Assembly (NCBI GenBank): GCA_014529385.2
Contig: CM043953.1
Location: 77,552,872 to 77,616,871, forward strand
Direction: 5' to 3'
DNA: 64,000 nt
Origin: Adiantum capillus-veneris
Lineage: Eukaryota > Streptophyta > Polypodiopsida > Polypodiales > Pteridaceae
Shown here: positions 1 through 12,515 of the stretch, piece by piece
How positions within the stretch are numbered: position 1 is the first letter of the stretch
Layout of the letters: the number at the start of each line of letters is the position of its first letter
Notes under the pieces: model-generated
What the model was told of the DNA's origin: nothing
Seen by the model: only the letters and a program-made list of their open reading frames with translations
Databases searched by the model: none
Made by a program: the position numbers and the translations under genes

Positions 1-1
1 T

Positions 2-1062
2 CCACATCAAGAGGCCTATGATCAACTTAAAAGAGAGTTAGAAGAGCTCAGGTCTCAGCAAGAGACTAAGGCTATGGTATGGTGTAGTTCATGCGGCTCT
101 CCAGGACACCCTCCACAGGACTGTCTCCTTGCTCTTATTGTCACTTCTGCGAAAAATCGGGTCATGAAGATAAGGATTGCTACTATATAAAGGGATTGCA
201 CAAAATACAACAAAGTCATGGTCCTACTCTCCAACAGGGGTTAGCACCAGCATCCAACATGGTTTCCCACTACGGCCATCCCAACTACATGCCACCTTTG
301 CTCAATACCCCTGCTGTCCAAGGTATGTCAAGTACTTTCCCGACTCAAAGTTTTTATAATGCTAATGCCACCTCAACCCCTCAAAGCTTCTACACTTCAG
401 CCTCCAACTCCATGCAGCAACCACCTCGTCACCCGTTTCGTCCTTCCAATCGGCCCATACTCTGCTGTAGATGCGGAGAATATGGGCATTATCAGAGCAA
501 GTGTCCTTTACCTGAAGGGTCCCCTCCTTGTCGTCATTGCCCTGATTCGAAGGATCACTACAATAAGGATTGTCCCACCCAAAGGGCATCCACGTCTTCA
601 GGCTCGACTCAGAACCAGCAAGATTTCACCTTCCCGAAGATAAATTTGATTACTGTGAACACCGTGCCTCAACCATCACCTGCTACTCATGTGGTTAAGC
701 CACTGCAAGTGGAGGAGCATACTGGTGTCCTTACTCGGGCACAAAGAGCAGCTCTTGGTCTCAGTCTGCCCACAGGTCCACCCCGCCAATTCCCACTTCC
801 TCAATCTGGTCTACCTGACCCAAAGGACGAGTCCTTCAAAATTGCTCAGAGCAAACCAACTTCCCTGTTATCTGACATTGATGGAGCCTTCTTGGAAGTA
901 GTGGCTGACTTGGAACAGATTAAGGTCACAAAGGGAGCCCAGTTCGAAGGCGACAAGCCCACATCAGAAGTCATCTTGAAAAATACTTTTCAGCAGGTGT
1001 CACTATACGACATGCTAAGGCTCGATGCAACACTTAGAAGTGACACCCTGTCAGTCATTTAG
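2..1062 (+). pseudogene. gypsy-1 gag C-terminal part with four CCHC-type knuckles (frameshifted)
   Basis: This is the nucleocapsid part of Gag, the RNA-binding structural protein of the element. The first knuckle (CX2CX4HX4C, near 80-122) reads in frame 2. The second (near 139-180), third (near 466-505) and a CX2CX5HX4C variant (near 529-573) read in frame 1, so a frameshift lies between the first and second. A Pro/Ser/Gln-rich linker separates knuckles two and three. The frame ends at a TAG at 1060-1062, after which the same frame stays open into the protease. The capsid domain is outside the window. Confidence 0.85.
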
Positions 1063-1872
1063 TCTCTGTACCCCGGTGCTGGGCCTAGTGGCGGGCACCT
1101 CCCTGTACAGCCCTCAGAGTCTTATTTGATTTCCTATCCAACTGCTCCCCTCACCGATTATAAAAGTCCTCGTGTCACTGTATCTATTCTTGGGCAACAG
1201 CGATTCGGCATCATCGTTGATGGTGGATCTGGAATCAATTTGATGCCTGAATTCACTATGATGGCCTTAGGTCTAAAGCCTACCCGACCTGCTCCTTTCA
1301 GTGTTACATTGGCCGATCAGAGAACAGTCTACCCAGTGGCCATAGTCGACAAGGTGCCTCTGAAGGTACAAGATTTCACTTTTAACTTGGATTTTGTGGT
1401 AGTTAATCTTCCCCAGGTAGAGGGAGGTTATCCCTTGCTGATTGGTAGGCCATGGTTGCGACATACGAAAGCACTTCACGACTGGGGAAACGACGCCATG
1501 TGGATACATACTCCTGGCTCTCCAATGCAACAAATTCGTCTCGAAGGAGGTATGGATCCGGTCGTTCAGCATAGCTCTTTGTCAGTAGAGTCCAACCCTG
1601 ACTTGGAGCAGTCGGTCCCTCCTGATGGGTCCGATGAAGACTTACTGCAGTGGTTAGAAGCTACCTCTTCGATGCCATGCTATGTAGTCTCTCTTCAACC
1701 TTTGCCAACAGATTCACCCTCTCCCCCTGATCCTACACCTGAAGCTACACCTGAAGCCAGTAATCCCAGTCAGCCAAGTGCGCCAGAACCAAGTGGACCA
1801 GAGGGGGGAAAAGTCTCCCTTGCAAGAGTTGGCCAACACCCCAACTCCTTCCTTAGCCTCTACTCCATCTGA
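1063..1872 (+). pseudogene. gypsy-1 aspartic protease region
   Basis: This is the retropepsin-like protease that processes the polyprotein. The active-site stretch reads IIVDGGSGINLMP near 1210-1250, where D-G-G-S-G stands in for the usual D-T/S-G. A flap and C-terminal segment with the LLIGRPWL motif follow near 1430-1455. A Pro/Ser/Thr-rich tail leads to the stop at 1872. The frame is the same as the gag frame, separated only by TAG 1060-1062. The RT N-terminal linker starts in another frame (1778-2362) and overlaps this end. Confidence 0.8.
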
Positions 1873-4854
1873 CTCTCTACCCATGCCGGAGCACTTTGAG
1901 GTATCTGAGGATTTACCATTCACAGAGCTTCCATCAGGATGGTTGCAGGAAGAGTATGTTGATTTCAACATTGATCAGATGCCAGCTCATAATGTCCAAA
2001 AGCTCACAGAGGGGGCACGGTCTTCTCTCCCTGACGCAGCCTCGCCCACGGCACCGCCTGACCCAGTTACAGAGATCAACCTAAGCGGCCCTGACAACCA
2101 TCAGCCCATCTTGTTAGCCGCTTGGTTATGGGATCACCCCGCTCTACTCGACCTGGTAATCTCTTTCATGCGCTCTTTCAAGGATATGTTTGCCTGGTCT
2201 TTACACGATTTGGAAGGAATCCGAGCAAAGCTAGGAGTCCACACAATTCCTCTGGTTGAGGGGGCTAAGCCGGTCAGAGGACGGGTTTACAAACTGAATC
2301 CCAAGTATGCAGAAGCAGTCAAAATCGAGTTGGAAAAATGCAAGAAGCAGGTATTATTGTAGCAATAGAGCACTCAGAATGGTTGTCCCCTATGGTTATT
2401 GCCCCAAAGAAGTAGTCCAACAAAATTCGAGTTTGCGTCGACTACCGGGCTCTGAATAAGGTCACAATCCCGGATGGATTTCCGACCCCTTTCACTGAGA
2501 GAGTCCTCGAAGATGTCGCTGGCCATGTACTGTATAGTTTTATGGACAGGTTCAGCGGCTACAATCAGTTAGGAATACATCTTGACGACCAAGTCAAAAC
2601 AGCTTTTGTGACTCCTTGGGGTATTTTCATCTACACTAGAATGTCTTTTGGGCTTAAAAATGCACCGCCTTCTTTCAATCGCATAGTATATCTCATCTTT
2701 TGTCCTCTACTTACTGATCACCTTCGCATATTCATGGACGACTTTTCCACCTTCTTGGGTGCTCAATGTTCGACCCCAATAGAAAATCTAAAAGAGCATC
2801 TTGCTCAGCTCTCTGCAGTCTTCCTCAAATGCAGAGAGGCACATTTGAAGCTCAATCCGAACAAGTGTCATTTTTTGGTCAACGAGGGCACACTGTTGGG
2901 CCATGTGGTGTCTGCTCAAGGTTTAGCACCTGACCCAGAGAAGATATTGGCCATCTTGAAGTTACCTCCTCCCATAAATCCGAAAGGTGTTCATCGCAGG
3001 TTTATACGTATGTATGCACAGGTGGCTCAACCATTGACCCGGCTCACCAGTGCTGCTGTTCCCTTCCAGTGGTCAACACCTGAGGCCGAAGCATTTGCAT
3101 ACCTCAAAAAACGCCTCACTGAAGCGCCTATTCTAGTTGCCCCGGATTGGGCCCTACCTTTTCATTTGCATACAGATGCCATTCTGCTGGCTGTGGGTGT
3201 TGTGCTGACTCAGCCTAGCAAAGAGTTCAACTTGGATCGCCGTGTACATTATGCAAGTCTCCTGCTCACCAAAGTAGAGCGCAACTATAGTACCACAGAG
3301 AGGGAAGGTTTGGCTATAGTGTATGCTCTACAAAAATTTCGTCACTATTTGCTAGGGGTCCACTTCACAATTATTACTGATCACCATGCATTGTGCTATC
3401 TGCTTAATAAGCCACAAGTCGCAGGTCGAGTATGGCAATGGCTCCTCCTATTCCAAGAGTTTGATTTTGAAGTGGTACTCCGTCTTGGTAAGCATCATGT
3501 AATGGCTGACCACCTCTCTCGCATTCACAAAGGTGAAGAAGCTACCGGGATTGCGGATGACTTTCCAGATAGCAGTCTTTTTAAAATCGATACAACACCG
3601 GAATGGTACGGCGAGGTCTTACATTTTCTATCTAGTGGGCTGTACCCAAAGAAGGCATCTCCACTGCAGAAGAGGAGATTGTTGTTGAAGTCCAGGCCTT
3701 TCACTCTGATTGGGGGCCAGCTCTACAAATCGAGACCAGATGGTGTTCTGAAGCGTTGTGTCTTGCCCCATGAGGTGGAGCATATTCTGGAGGATGCCCA
3801 CAATGGTCCCACTGGTGGCCATTTCCCTGGTCACATCACCGCCCATAAGATTCTACAGAGTGGTCTATGGTGGCCCTACGTTTTTAAGGATGCAATAGCA
3901 TATTCTAAGGTTTGTGATGTGTGCCAGCGCTGTGAGCCGAAGCCAAGTAAGCAATCCAACCGTCCTCTGCAGGTCTCGATGGCGTGGCTACCTTTTGAGA
4001 GATGGGGCTTGGACTTTGTGGGTCCAATATATCCCCCGGCTCAACCAGGTAATCACAAATATCTGCTAGTGGCTACAGACTATGCAACAAAGTGGGTAGA
4101 GGTAGTGGCGACAGTAGATTGCACTGGCAATACATTAGCCAAATTTTTATATGAAAATATTTTATGCAGATTTGGATGTCCCTTAGAGATCACCAGTGAT
4201 AGGGGCAATCATTTTGTCAATGACATGATCTCAACTTTGCTGGCCAATTACAAGATTTTTCATCGCAAGTCGTGCTCTTATTACCCTAGAGCCAATGGGC
4301 AGGCCGAGAGCACCAACAAGGTTCTCATCGCCCTCCTGTGGAAAGCATGTCATCTCCATCCAGCATCGTGGGCTCAGGTTGTGCACGCCACTCTTTGGGC
4401 ATACCGCACATCTTTCAAAGCAACAACGAATCACACGCCTTTTCAACTCGCTTTCGGTTTGGAAGCCATAGCTCTATTTGAGTTCAACTTCGGATCCCCT
4501 AGGGTGGGCAGTCTGCGTGCTAGTTGGGGCATGGAATCTGCTTCTATATCCCGTCTCACCTTATTGGATGAAAGCCGCCGTTTAGCTTCACATGCTCTGC
4601 AAGCTGAGCAGATTCGTTGCAAAGCGTGGCATGATCGCCATCTCCGACGGCCGAAAATAATACAAGGCTCGCTGGTGCTACTCTATCAAGCTAAGTATCT
4701 GAAGAAAGCCAAGAAGTTGATCCCAGCCTGGCAAGGGCCTTTCAAGGTACATGAGATTTTGCCACAGGGGGCTGTGCAGTTAGTCACTTTGGAAGGCGTT
4801 CCTTTGCCACTGGTAAATGGATCAAGAATAAAGTGCTATCACTCACTTGCCTGA
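1778..4854 (+). pseudogene. gypsy-1 RT-RNase H-integrase
   Basis: The pol N-terminal linker and the start of RT read in frame 2 to 2362. The rest reads in frame 1 from about 2347, with a TAG near 2413. RT motifs include MDRFSGYNQ (motif A, from 2542), MSFGLKNAPPSF (motif B) and IFMDDF (motif C, near 2730). A short deletion has removed part of the usual connection domain near 2985. RNase H begins with HTDA near 3168. Integrase has an HHCC zinc finger near 3785-3930, then WGLDFVGP, TSDRG and YYPRANGQAE, which supply the D-D-E catalytic residues. The C-terminal SH3-like segment ends at 4854. Confidence 0.9.
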
Positions 4855-5572
4855 CTCTATAGAATCTGGTTGTGTTATAACTCCCACATACAATTGTATG
4901 ACTGTCCCGTCTCAATTTTCGGCTCTCTCCATCGATCAATTAACCCTCTTCTCAGATTTACCTTATCTCAAGTTCTCATCTCAGTGTAATCTGTGTTATC
5001 GTAAAAATTCTCGTGTTTTATGCATACATCAAACTCCTTCTCACCTCACATTGACATAATTCGAATTGGATTCGAGCTACTCTTGAATTTTTTCTTTCTA
5101 ATTATTGGAATTCACAAATTGATTTGATAATGAGCTTCCTGTTTCTCTCTGTCTTCGTGTCTATCTCTATCGTGGGTATCTCTATCTCTGGTCCTTACAG
5201 CTTAACACCTCTCCCTCTCTTTGTGGATCTCTTCAAATTGGCAAGTACAACTCTAATCAGATAGAATATGGATCTTCTCGACATTCTGGCACATCTCTCT
5301 CACACTGCTCACAAGCACTATATCAAGTGGAAGCCCTGATAGGCCATTGGCTATAAATTCTGCAGCATCTACGCTCTCTATCCCTCTCTCTCTCTCTACC
5401 TTGGACTCCAAGCCGCTGCTGCAACTAGTTGCTCCTTACTATATTGCTTTGTGCTTTCGCTTACTACTTCCTCCTGCTTGCTTACTGCTAGCTTTGCTTT
5501 TTCACTCAACCCTACCCAATATTGCTTTTTACCCTGAGTTCCCTGTATTGGTGCTTTCCTGAAAGACGTTAA
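4855..5572 (+). other. Noncoding region after gypsy-1 pol
   Basis: There is no supported gene in these roughly 700 bases. The sequence is pyrimidine-rich with short TC runs near 5380-5400. It may be the 3' untranslated region or part of the 3' LTR of gypsy-1. No PPT/LTR boundary could be fixed, because the 5' LTR needed for comparison is not in the window. Confidence 0.4.
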
Positions 5573-6110
5573 GTGAGGCACCTACCCTATCCCAACCCCC
5601 TCGCCCCTACCCTCCCTTACTTCCCCTCGCCCCTACCCTACCCTCTCCACACCCCCTCGCCCCTACCTACCCTCCCTTACTACTCGCCCCCACCCTATCC
5701 CACACCCCCTCGCCCCTACCTACCCTCCCTTACTGCTCGCCCCCACCCTATCCCAACCCCCTCGCCCCTACCTAGCCTCTCACACCCCCTTGAACCTACC
5801 CTCCCTAATCCCCTCACCCCTATCCACTCTCCCCCCTCGCCCCTACCCACCCTCAACCCCCTCGCCCCTATCCACTCTCTCCCTTCGCCCCTACCCTCCC
5901 CCAACCCCCTCGCCCCTACCCTCCCTAATCCCCTCGCCCCTACCCTCCCTCAACCCCCTCGTCCCTATCCACTCTCTCCCCTTGCCCCTACCCTCCCTAA
6001 CCCCCTCGTCCCTACCCCTTACTCCCCTCGCCCCTATCCTCTACCCATCCCCTTGCTCGTAACGTACCTAAACCCCTTGCCCAATTCCGCCTGCTCGTGC
6101 TAACTAAACC
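5573..6110 (+). repeat. C-rich minisatellite, unit about CCCCTCGCCCCTACCCTCC
   Basis: About 540 bases of degenerate tandem units of roughly 18-30 bases, built from CCCCTCGCCCCTACC followed by CTCCCT, CACTCTC or similar. The strand bias is extreme, with almost no G. Pro/Leu/Ser-rich open frames across it are a by-product of the composition. Two further short repeats follow: CCCAATTCCGCCTGC (twice, 6080-6130) and CATCCATCG (three times, 6131-6180). Confidence 0.85.
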
Positions 6111-6279
6111 CCTCGCCCAATTCCGCCTGCATCCATCGCTTGCTTTCAAACATCCATCGTGTGCTTTCAATCATCCATCGCTTTTGAAAGGACAGGCTAC
6201 TCGCTTCTTGCTTAATCAAGCTTTTCCAGAGTTCACCCTGCACACTGCAGATTGACACAACTAGGGAGCTTTCTTTACG

Positions 6280-8485
6280 ATGGCTGGTACAAGCAAGCAA
6301 GTAAGGAAGAAAAGAGCTCTCTCTCCAGAGAGGCCAACTGATGGTGAGAGGCCAAGTGAGACATCCCAAAGTTCTGCAGAGGAAGAGGATGTGGATACCT
6401 CTAGCCATGGCCTCATAGATGTGTCCTCCATTAATCACAATGATGAAAATTACAAGGCATCCGACTCAAGCTCTGCTTTCGACTCAGAGTCTTCGAGCAA
6501 CGAGGAAGAGGAAGAGGATGAAGAAGAAGAAGCTGCAAAGAACCAAAAGAAGAGGAAAGCCATCATGCAGGTATTGAGTCATCAAATTCCTCGGCCTCCT
6601 TCCAAGACCCAAACGAAGTTCATACTGAACTTCCATCTGCAGCAGCCTCATCCGTCCCTTCGAGAAGTCTTATCAAAAGACCAGCTACACAAGGTAGGTT
6701 TGTCAGCATTAGCAGACATCGATCTGCCTTCTGATATCCCCATGGATATGGTGCATGCACTCCTCAAGTTTTTTCCCAAAGTCAGAGGACACCCACTGAC
6801 TGCTACACGAATTGGTAACGCTTTGGGGATGACAACCTTTATTGCAGTAAAACCGGCTACGCGAACCTATTCACAACTTTCGAAAGATGCGACAATAGAG
6901 GCATGCAAAGAGCTACTTAGTACGAGTCATGCTGACTATGCAAGGAATAAAAAGCTCGGGGCCATTTTCAAGTATTACTTTTTGGTCCGAGATCCTAAAG
7001 TCAGTCAGGGCAAGGGCAAGGCCAGATGTGACGTGCCTACTATATTCTCGCACTGCAAAGGCCTATACTGCCTCATCCACACCATCCCGTGTGGCTTTCA
7101 TCAAATTTTATTTACCTCTTTATAGTCGCGGGCAAAAAGATTTAGAGCTCAGGTGCAATCTGTGCAATCTAGCTTTCAATGCTTCGTAGCTCCGATGTTG
7201 GCCTGGGTCACTAATATACCTGTTAGTCCTATGGATGTGGATGCGGCGTTGCGGCGTAAAAGCTCTAAGGGAAAAGGGAAAGATATTGAACAAACAATGG
7301 ATCTATCTGAAAAGCCAAAAAAAAAGAGAGCAAAGGTAGTGAAGGACACAATAGAATCTTTAGTATCCCTGCCAATTTCGGAAAAGCCAACAGCTTCGAG
7401 TGAAGCAACCAGTTCGACGTTCCTCGCATACGGTCGCTACTGATTCGCTGGTAAGTTCAGGTGGTGCAGATCACACTATGCATGTCAGAGCTATGGCTTC
7501 TACAGTGTATGTTCCTCTCTCTACTGCTGCTATTTTTACCCCTACCACAGTGACTAGCTCCCACGTCCCAGTGGCAATTGCTTCTTCTCCTATGCCTAGT
7601 CCTGCGGCAACCACTCCCACCATCTCTACTTCGACAGAGAGGCATGCGCCTAGTCCACCGTGAGCAGTGCCACTTGTCACACCAGTCCCACCAGATGTAC
7701 CACTTGCCAGCTCTCTTCACCCTGACACTGCTATAGGACCTTCCACAAGGTCAGACTCTACATCATTTTTTCGGCTATCTGAGGATATATTGCAGGAGTC
7801 TAGGCAAGCCATTGCCACCATTGAGCTGGGAGCAGAGCGTTTAGCAGCCACACACCAGCGTCACGCAGCTACTTATGCAGCTATGGAGGGAGCTCTGAAG
7901 GTTGCTGAGAGCGCCATCGCTGATAGGGATGCCAATATTTTCGCACTCCAACAGGCCCTGAAGTTAAAGTCTCAAGTGATTAGTGACCTTCAGAATCAAC
8001 TACAAGGATTTAGAGAATTGCTGTTACATGAAAATAGGGCAACGTAGCCTACGATGATGGGTATGGGATATGGGTGGACTGGAGCAGGTACACCAATGCA
8101 GCATGCAACAATGGGTCCTTCTCAGCAGTTTATGGGACTTTACTCACAGACTCCAGTTCCCGTTCAATACTACAATCAACAACAACAACAGTATCCTCCT
8201 CCTCAGGGGTTTCAGTCTTCACCATTGCCTCAGATGCAAAATATGACTTGTTGTGATGGAGTTGCTAGAGCACATCGCCATGGCTCTATTACTCGACGTC
8301 CTCAGTACACTACACGACAGGTGCTACCATCTGCCCAGCAGCAGGTGGCTGGTCATTTCTCAGGAAACACACTTACTGACAGGAGAGCTCACATACAGCA
8401 AGGCCCCACAATCGATTTGATGGCTCCACCTCCAGAGGCTGATACTTCGGATGCAGTAGTGGCCACCACTCTATCTCTTGGATGA
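6280..8485 (+). pseudogene. Degenerate unknown gene: acidic N-terminus, middle domain, coiled coil, Q-rich tail
   Basis: I do not recognise the product. The first frame starts with ATG at 6280. It encodes a Lys/Arg-rich start, an acidic Glu/Asp run (near 6505-6535), then a compact domain of about 150 residues (near 6600-6999). From 7000 to 7125 there is a GT...AG segment of 126 bases ending in a pyrimidine-rich tract and TATAG. Removing it keeps the frame and removes a TAG, so it may be an intron. The frame continues 7126-7443 (Lys-rich, nuclear-signal-like), shifts by one base near 7400-7443, and runs on through stops at 7662 and 8045. A coiled coil (near 7770-8030) and a Gln/Tyr/Pro-rich tail (8054-8485) follow. 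It could be an extra ORF of a retroelement or a decayed host gene. Confidence 0.5.
7000..7125 (+). other. Possible intron (GT-AG) in the unknown gene
   Basis: The segment begins GTCAGT and ends with a T-rich tract and ATAG. It is 126 bases long, so it keeps phase, and the flanking frames join directly (…RDPK / SRAKRFRAQ…). The alternative is a plain in-frame TAG at 7123-7125 in a decaying frame. Confidence 0.4.
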
Positions 8486-10780
8486 CAAATTCAGGAGCTC
8501 ACCATTGTACATACTAGTAGTTTTCTTTCACAGTTTCAGTCTTCCTCTCACCGAGACGGTGAGCGGTCTTGTGGCGGGCAACCTGTAGCAGGGCTACCTT
8601 GTCACTTCACAGGATAGGCAGACAGTTGGACAATTAGCTACAGTTGGTTTGGTTCACACTGGACGGACCCTTTGGGCTGGGAGTGACACGTGGCAGGGTA
8701 CCTACGGTGGTCTAGTGGACATCGTGGCCAGGTCACCACCACCACTCAGTTTGGAGATAGACTTAGCTGACTAGACATTTATGAGCCGTTGGTGGCTCTT
8801 TATGGTTGTACATATGAGTAGTCCTTTTGGGCCAGTTCTATTATCTTGTACGTAGTCGTCTTGGTAGGAGCCTTGCACAGAGCACTGCTTCACCATCCCT
8901 GCACATCTGAGCCTCGACACCCCCATTTATACCTGTGAGTCCTGGGCTGGAGTTGAGTGTGTTGCCAAGCCAGAGTCTGTACCTGGTTCTTTGAGATAGT
9001 CGGCCGACATCAACACAAATGCAAAAAGAAAGATCAAGGACAAGGGAACGGGGAAATGACGCCAGAAACGGGGGGAAATGGCTCTGAATTTCACAGTGCT
9101 TGTGCAACCATAACAACACCTCTCGGCGGGCTCACACAAAAAAAATAGCCCCAAGGGCAACACTCTTGGCTTTCTTCAACCTTCCGCAGTTCCAAAACTG
9201 GGAAAAAGCCCCTCAAATGAGTGGAAAATGGGGTTTTATAGAGGGGTCCCTCCCTTTTTAGTAACTTGAATTTGATTGGACCTCCTTGGCTCCAAATTTG
9301 TCAATTTTATATGAGGCTTGAGGCCTTTAGACTAATTCCCCAACACTCTCTCTCCCTGCTAGCCTTCTTGAGACCTCGGGGAAGGGGGGGACACTAGCGC
9401 TAGTGCTCCCAAGCTTGTTCTTAATAAAAAATGGGTGCCCAATTAGGCGTGGGAACATGCCCTTTTACAAGCTGCCACATCATCAGTGCAAACTACTTTG
9501 CTCAACGATCGATCGCCGTCGTCGCACTCTTAGATGCCGCCACCACTGCCGAAAACCTCCAGCCCACCCGGAGTGTCGAGTGTCGGGTGTTGGGACACGA
9601 GCAGAGCTCACCGGCCACGCAGCCATAACCATCCCACGTTGCCTAGCTCTAGTAAACTTATTTAGCATAGGTGACCAAAATGCGGTATCAACATTTCTCA
9701 TGGGAATCCCTACTTTATGTTCACGGCACGTGGGGCCACCACGAATGCCCACCCTCCAACCTCCTTGAAAAAACAAAAAACTCGCCCTTTTTAATCCCAA
9801 CTCTCTCAAGACGCCACTCCCTGCTTAGGGACCCAATCTTCAAACCGCAAAATCCACCTGGAAGCCTTCAACTCGAACTTAAACTTGTGCAAATCCCATT
9901 GGTTTCGGACTTCGTCGCACCAGCCATCCAAGGCCGCAAAAAAGGGAAAAAATCACTGGATGCCACTCGACAAGCGATTGCCGCCAAGTTCCACTTGGCA
10001 TATCTAGCTGCCTTCAACTCCAATTGATGAGCCGTTAATTCTTGTAAACTCTACGTGATGTACACCACATTCTTGAACCTAGTCAAGCTCAAAAAACACA
10101 CTAGATGGCACGTCTATTGATGTGGTCAAAGTGCCCCATAACTGGCCCCTGATAAATCCTCCACTAGCCATATCTTTCCTGTTCGGGCTCCGGTTGGCAA
10201 TTCGAGAAGACCGGCATGCTCCACAGGTGAATCTCTACAAGTCTATCTGCTCACTTTATCTTTGGCCACCTGTCCCCTCTTGCCCTATCAGCTGGGGATC
10301 TGCAAACCCTTTAATCTTCAAATTGCCATAACTTACGAGCCGTTCAAATGGGCTTGAAGAGCATCTTGAACACTACATTCCAAAGCGAAAATCCCGCACT
10401 TTGGACACCTTGAATATCCATCCCAATTGGCCCTTTCTGGAGCCCCTTTGGCCTAAAAATCCGCATCAAGCATACACTTCCATTGCCCTTTGCTTGCCCA
10501 AGACCTTCATATCAGCTTTAGCCTCTGCCATGCACGTGTTTGCAGCCTTAGCATAGCGTGGCACCACTCTTAGGCCCGACCAAATTTGATTGCACCATCA
10601 TTTTGAAACCCCCTTCTCGAATATTCTGATCAACCAAAAGCATATTTACAAAACTTTAAAAACTGCCACACTAAACAGACAACCAAAAGCACTCACAAAT
10701 CACAACCATATGTACAAGCTATGTACAAAACTTCATCTCCTTCGTACACTTCTCCTTTCTAGGTGGGTTTCCCACCCCCC
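8486..10780. other. No recognisable gene
   Basis: About 2.3 kb with only short, unsupported open frames. It may contain the 3' untranslated part of the preceding gene-like unit and the 3' LTR of gypsy-3, whose coding end lies at about 10790 on the minus strand. A purine run lies near 9376-9391. I could not assign LTR ends. Confidence 0.4.
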
Positions 10781-10789
10781 TTGGCTGCA

Positions 10790-10990
10790 ATTCGATGCAC
10801 ATCATGCACCAAACCTCTGTCAAAGTACAGCTTGAGCCACACATCATTCACCCTGTGCCTAAGCAGCTTACCATTAGCTCTCACCAGCTGATAGGTTCCA
10901 TTAGGAAAGGCCCTCTGCACCTTGTATTGACCTGTCCACTTTTCTTGAACTTCTTCTGAAAGGTGAAGTCCAAGTAGGTTTCATACTTTA
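10790..10990 (-). pseudogene. Gypsy integrase C-terminal fragment
   Basis: The minus strand reads LVKYETYLDFTFQKKF, then (K)WTGQYKVQRAFPNGTYQL and NDVWLKLYF. This is the usual C-terminal SH3-like end of gypsy integrases (G-D-L-V-L ... W-x-G-P-Y ... G-x-Y-x-L ... N-x-x-x-L-K-x-Y). It is either the displaced end of gypsy-3 or a fragment of a related copy. The gypsy-3 core has its own partial version of the segment just before it (KKIEEGNLVMNY near 12555-12515), which favours a second copy or an imprecise duplication at the junction. Confidence 0.65.
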
Positions 10991-10998
10991 CCAAATGA

Positions 10999-11751
10999 TT
11001 TTCTCATATTAAACTAATCATTTAATATGGGAAGATAAAAGGGGAACAAGAGTTAGGATATAGATATGTGTTTCTAAACCTATCTCAACAGGGGGACCAA
11101 AAAGGAGAAATGGTTGCATCTCAATAGGGGTCCAAAAGGAGACGATCAAAGAGCAATGTGCAATAAGTGCTTCTAGATTTACCTCAAAAAGGGACCAAGA
11201 AGAGAGATGGTTACATCTCAATAGGGATCCAAAACGAGGTAGTCTATCAAAGAGCAACGTGCATCTAATGGAGCTTAAAATACCTTAGGGTTAGCTTCAT
11301 TAAAGACCTCCAAAAGTTAGTGATAAAAAGTCCTTTGACCTTAGGCAAGCTAGGGCCAACCTTGAGGTGGGAATCCTACCCAAGCATTAGGTGCTAAGAT
11401 ACTTAAAGTGGTTCTGGGAACCTTGCCCAAAGCTTGAGGTGATTTTTATGCTTAAATGACTAAGGTTCTTGAAATGTTCAATTCAAAGATAAACTCTTAA
11501 GAGGCATAAACGGTTTCCATGTCTTATTGACTAAGTGCTTGAAGTGTTCAATTCAAACCAAATGACTTAAGAAGCATAAAATACACATGTCAAAATCCTC
11601 CACATGTGGCCCTCATAATGTGCTTGAATCCTATTGGATAGGCTTTAAAAGAGATCCAATGAGAATTTAGATGCATAAAAATACATAATTAGGTTCTTTC
11701 TCTCAAAGAGAAAAAAGAGGACACATGTCCAAGTAATATAGTTAAATAATA

Positions 11752-11797
<46 letters not shown>

Positions 11798-12515
11798 GGA
11801 CCAAGCATGAGAGGGGGGGGTATACTCTTCCACACACACACATTCTCTCATTGTGTGGAGAGCAAAGTGCAAGAGCTCCATCTCCTTCTCCAAGCTTGTT
11901 GAGAAGTTGAGAGCCTACACCAACAATCTTGTCTATGGAATGCAAATCCAACCAAGAGTCATGCTTCAACGCTTAAGCTTGCCATCTTCTTCATCTTCAT
12001 TACTATGCTATTATACTATGCTAAGCAAGAAGAGTGATGATAAGTAAGGAACTATTTCTTTCTCCTATGAATGATTCTTCTTCCTCTTCCCTACCCTCAT
12101 TCCTCGCTAGCTCTCTCCACCTTCGAAGGTGTTTGAGGCCTTGGGATAGTTAATGTTTTTTGCAAAGTTTATGTTATGCTCTTGATGCATGAAGCTTTTC
12201 ATATTCATAGCATCACCAAGGTCACAAGGAATACAAAGATTGTACTGTACCAAGTCTCTCTTGATGGGAGAATCTATAATACAAACGCCTTTTGGAGGGG
12301 GGACCGGCTCCAAGTAAATCCGGTCCTCGACTATTGTCATGTTCTCTAATACTCTCTCTCTTGGAAAAGTATTGTTCATGCCAAGTTAATTAAGTACTAT
12401 GTTCATGTTGCTACCATCAATTAAGTTCACCCTCTATGTTCTCAAAGTGATCTCACAAAAGTGTTCACTTTAATTCTCTTAATTTCGCTATTCTCAAAGT
12501 TCATAGGCCATTTCC
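10999..12515. other. Sequence intervening between gypsy integrase pieces
   Basis: About 1.5 kb with no recognised gene. It includes several degenerate direct repeats (for example GGGACCAA.AAGGAGA-type blocks near 11090-11240), a (GA)n run at 11753-11797, and a minus-strand frame of 90 codons at 12379-12107 with no family match that I can see. It could be an insertion such as a solo LTR, but no clear TG...CA ends or target duplication were found. Confidence 0.4.

Larger units (their letters stand above)
1..4854 (+). mobile_element. Ty3/gypsy retrotransposon gypsy-1, 5' part outside window
   Basis: Gag zinc knuckles, aspartic protease, reverse transcriptase, RNase H and integrase follow one another on the plus strand in Ty3/gypsy order (PR-RT-RH-IN). 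The 5' LTR and gag N-terminus lie outside the window. The coding region is broken by a frameshift near 115-150, an in-frame TAG at 1060-1062, a frameshift near 2340 and a TAG near 2413, so this copy is not autonomous. I could not place a 3' LTR, because its partner would lie upstream of base 1. Confidence 0.9.

Noticed and set aside
5573..6103. 176-codon Pro/Leu-rich open frame
   Set aside because: It is produced by the C-rich minisatellite, and a second frame over the same array is also open.
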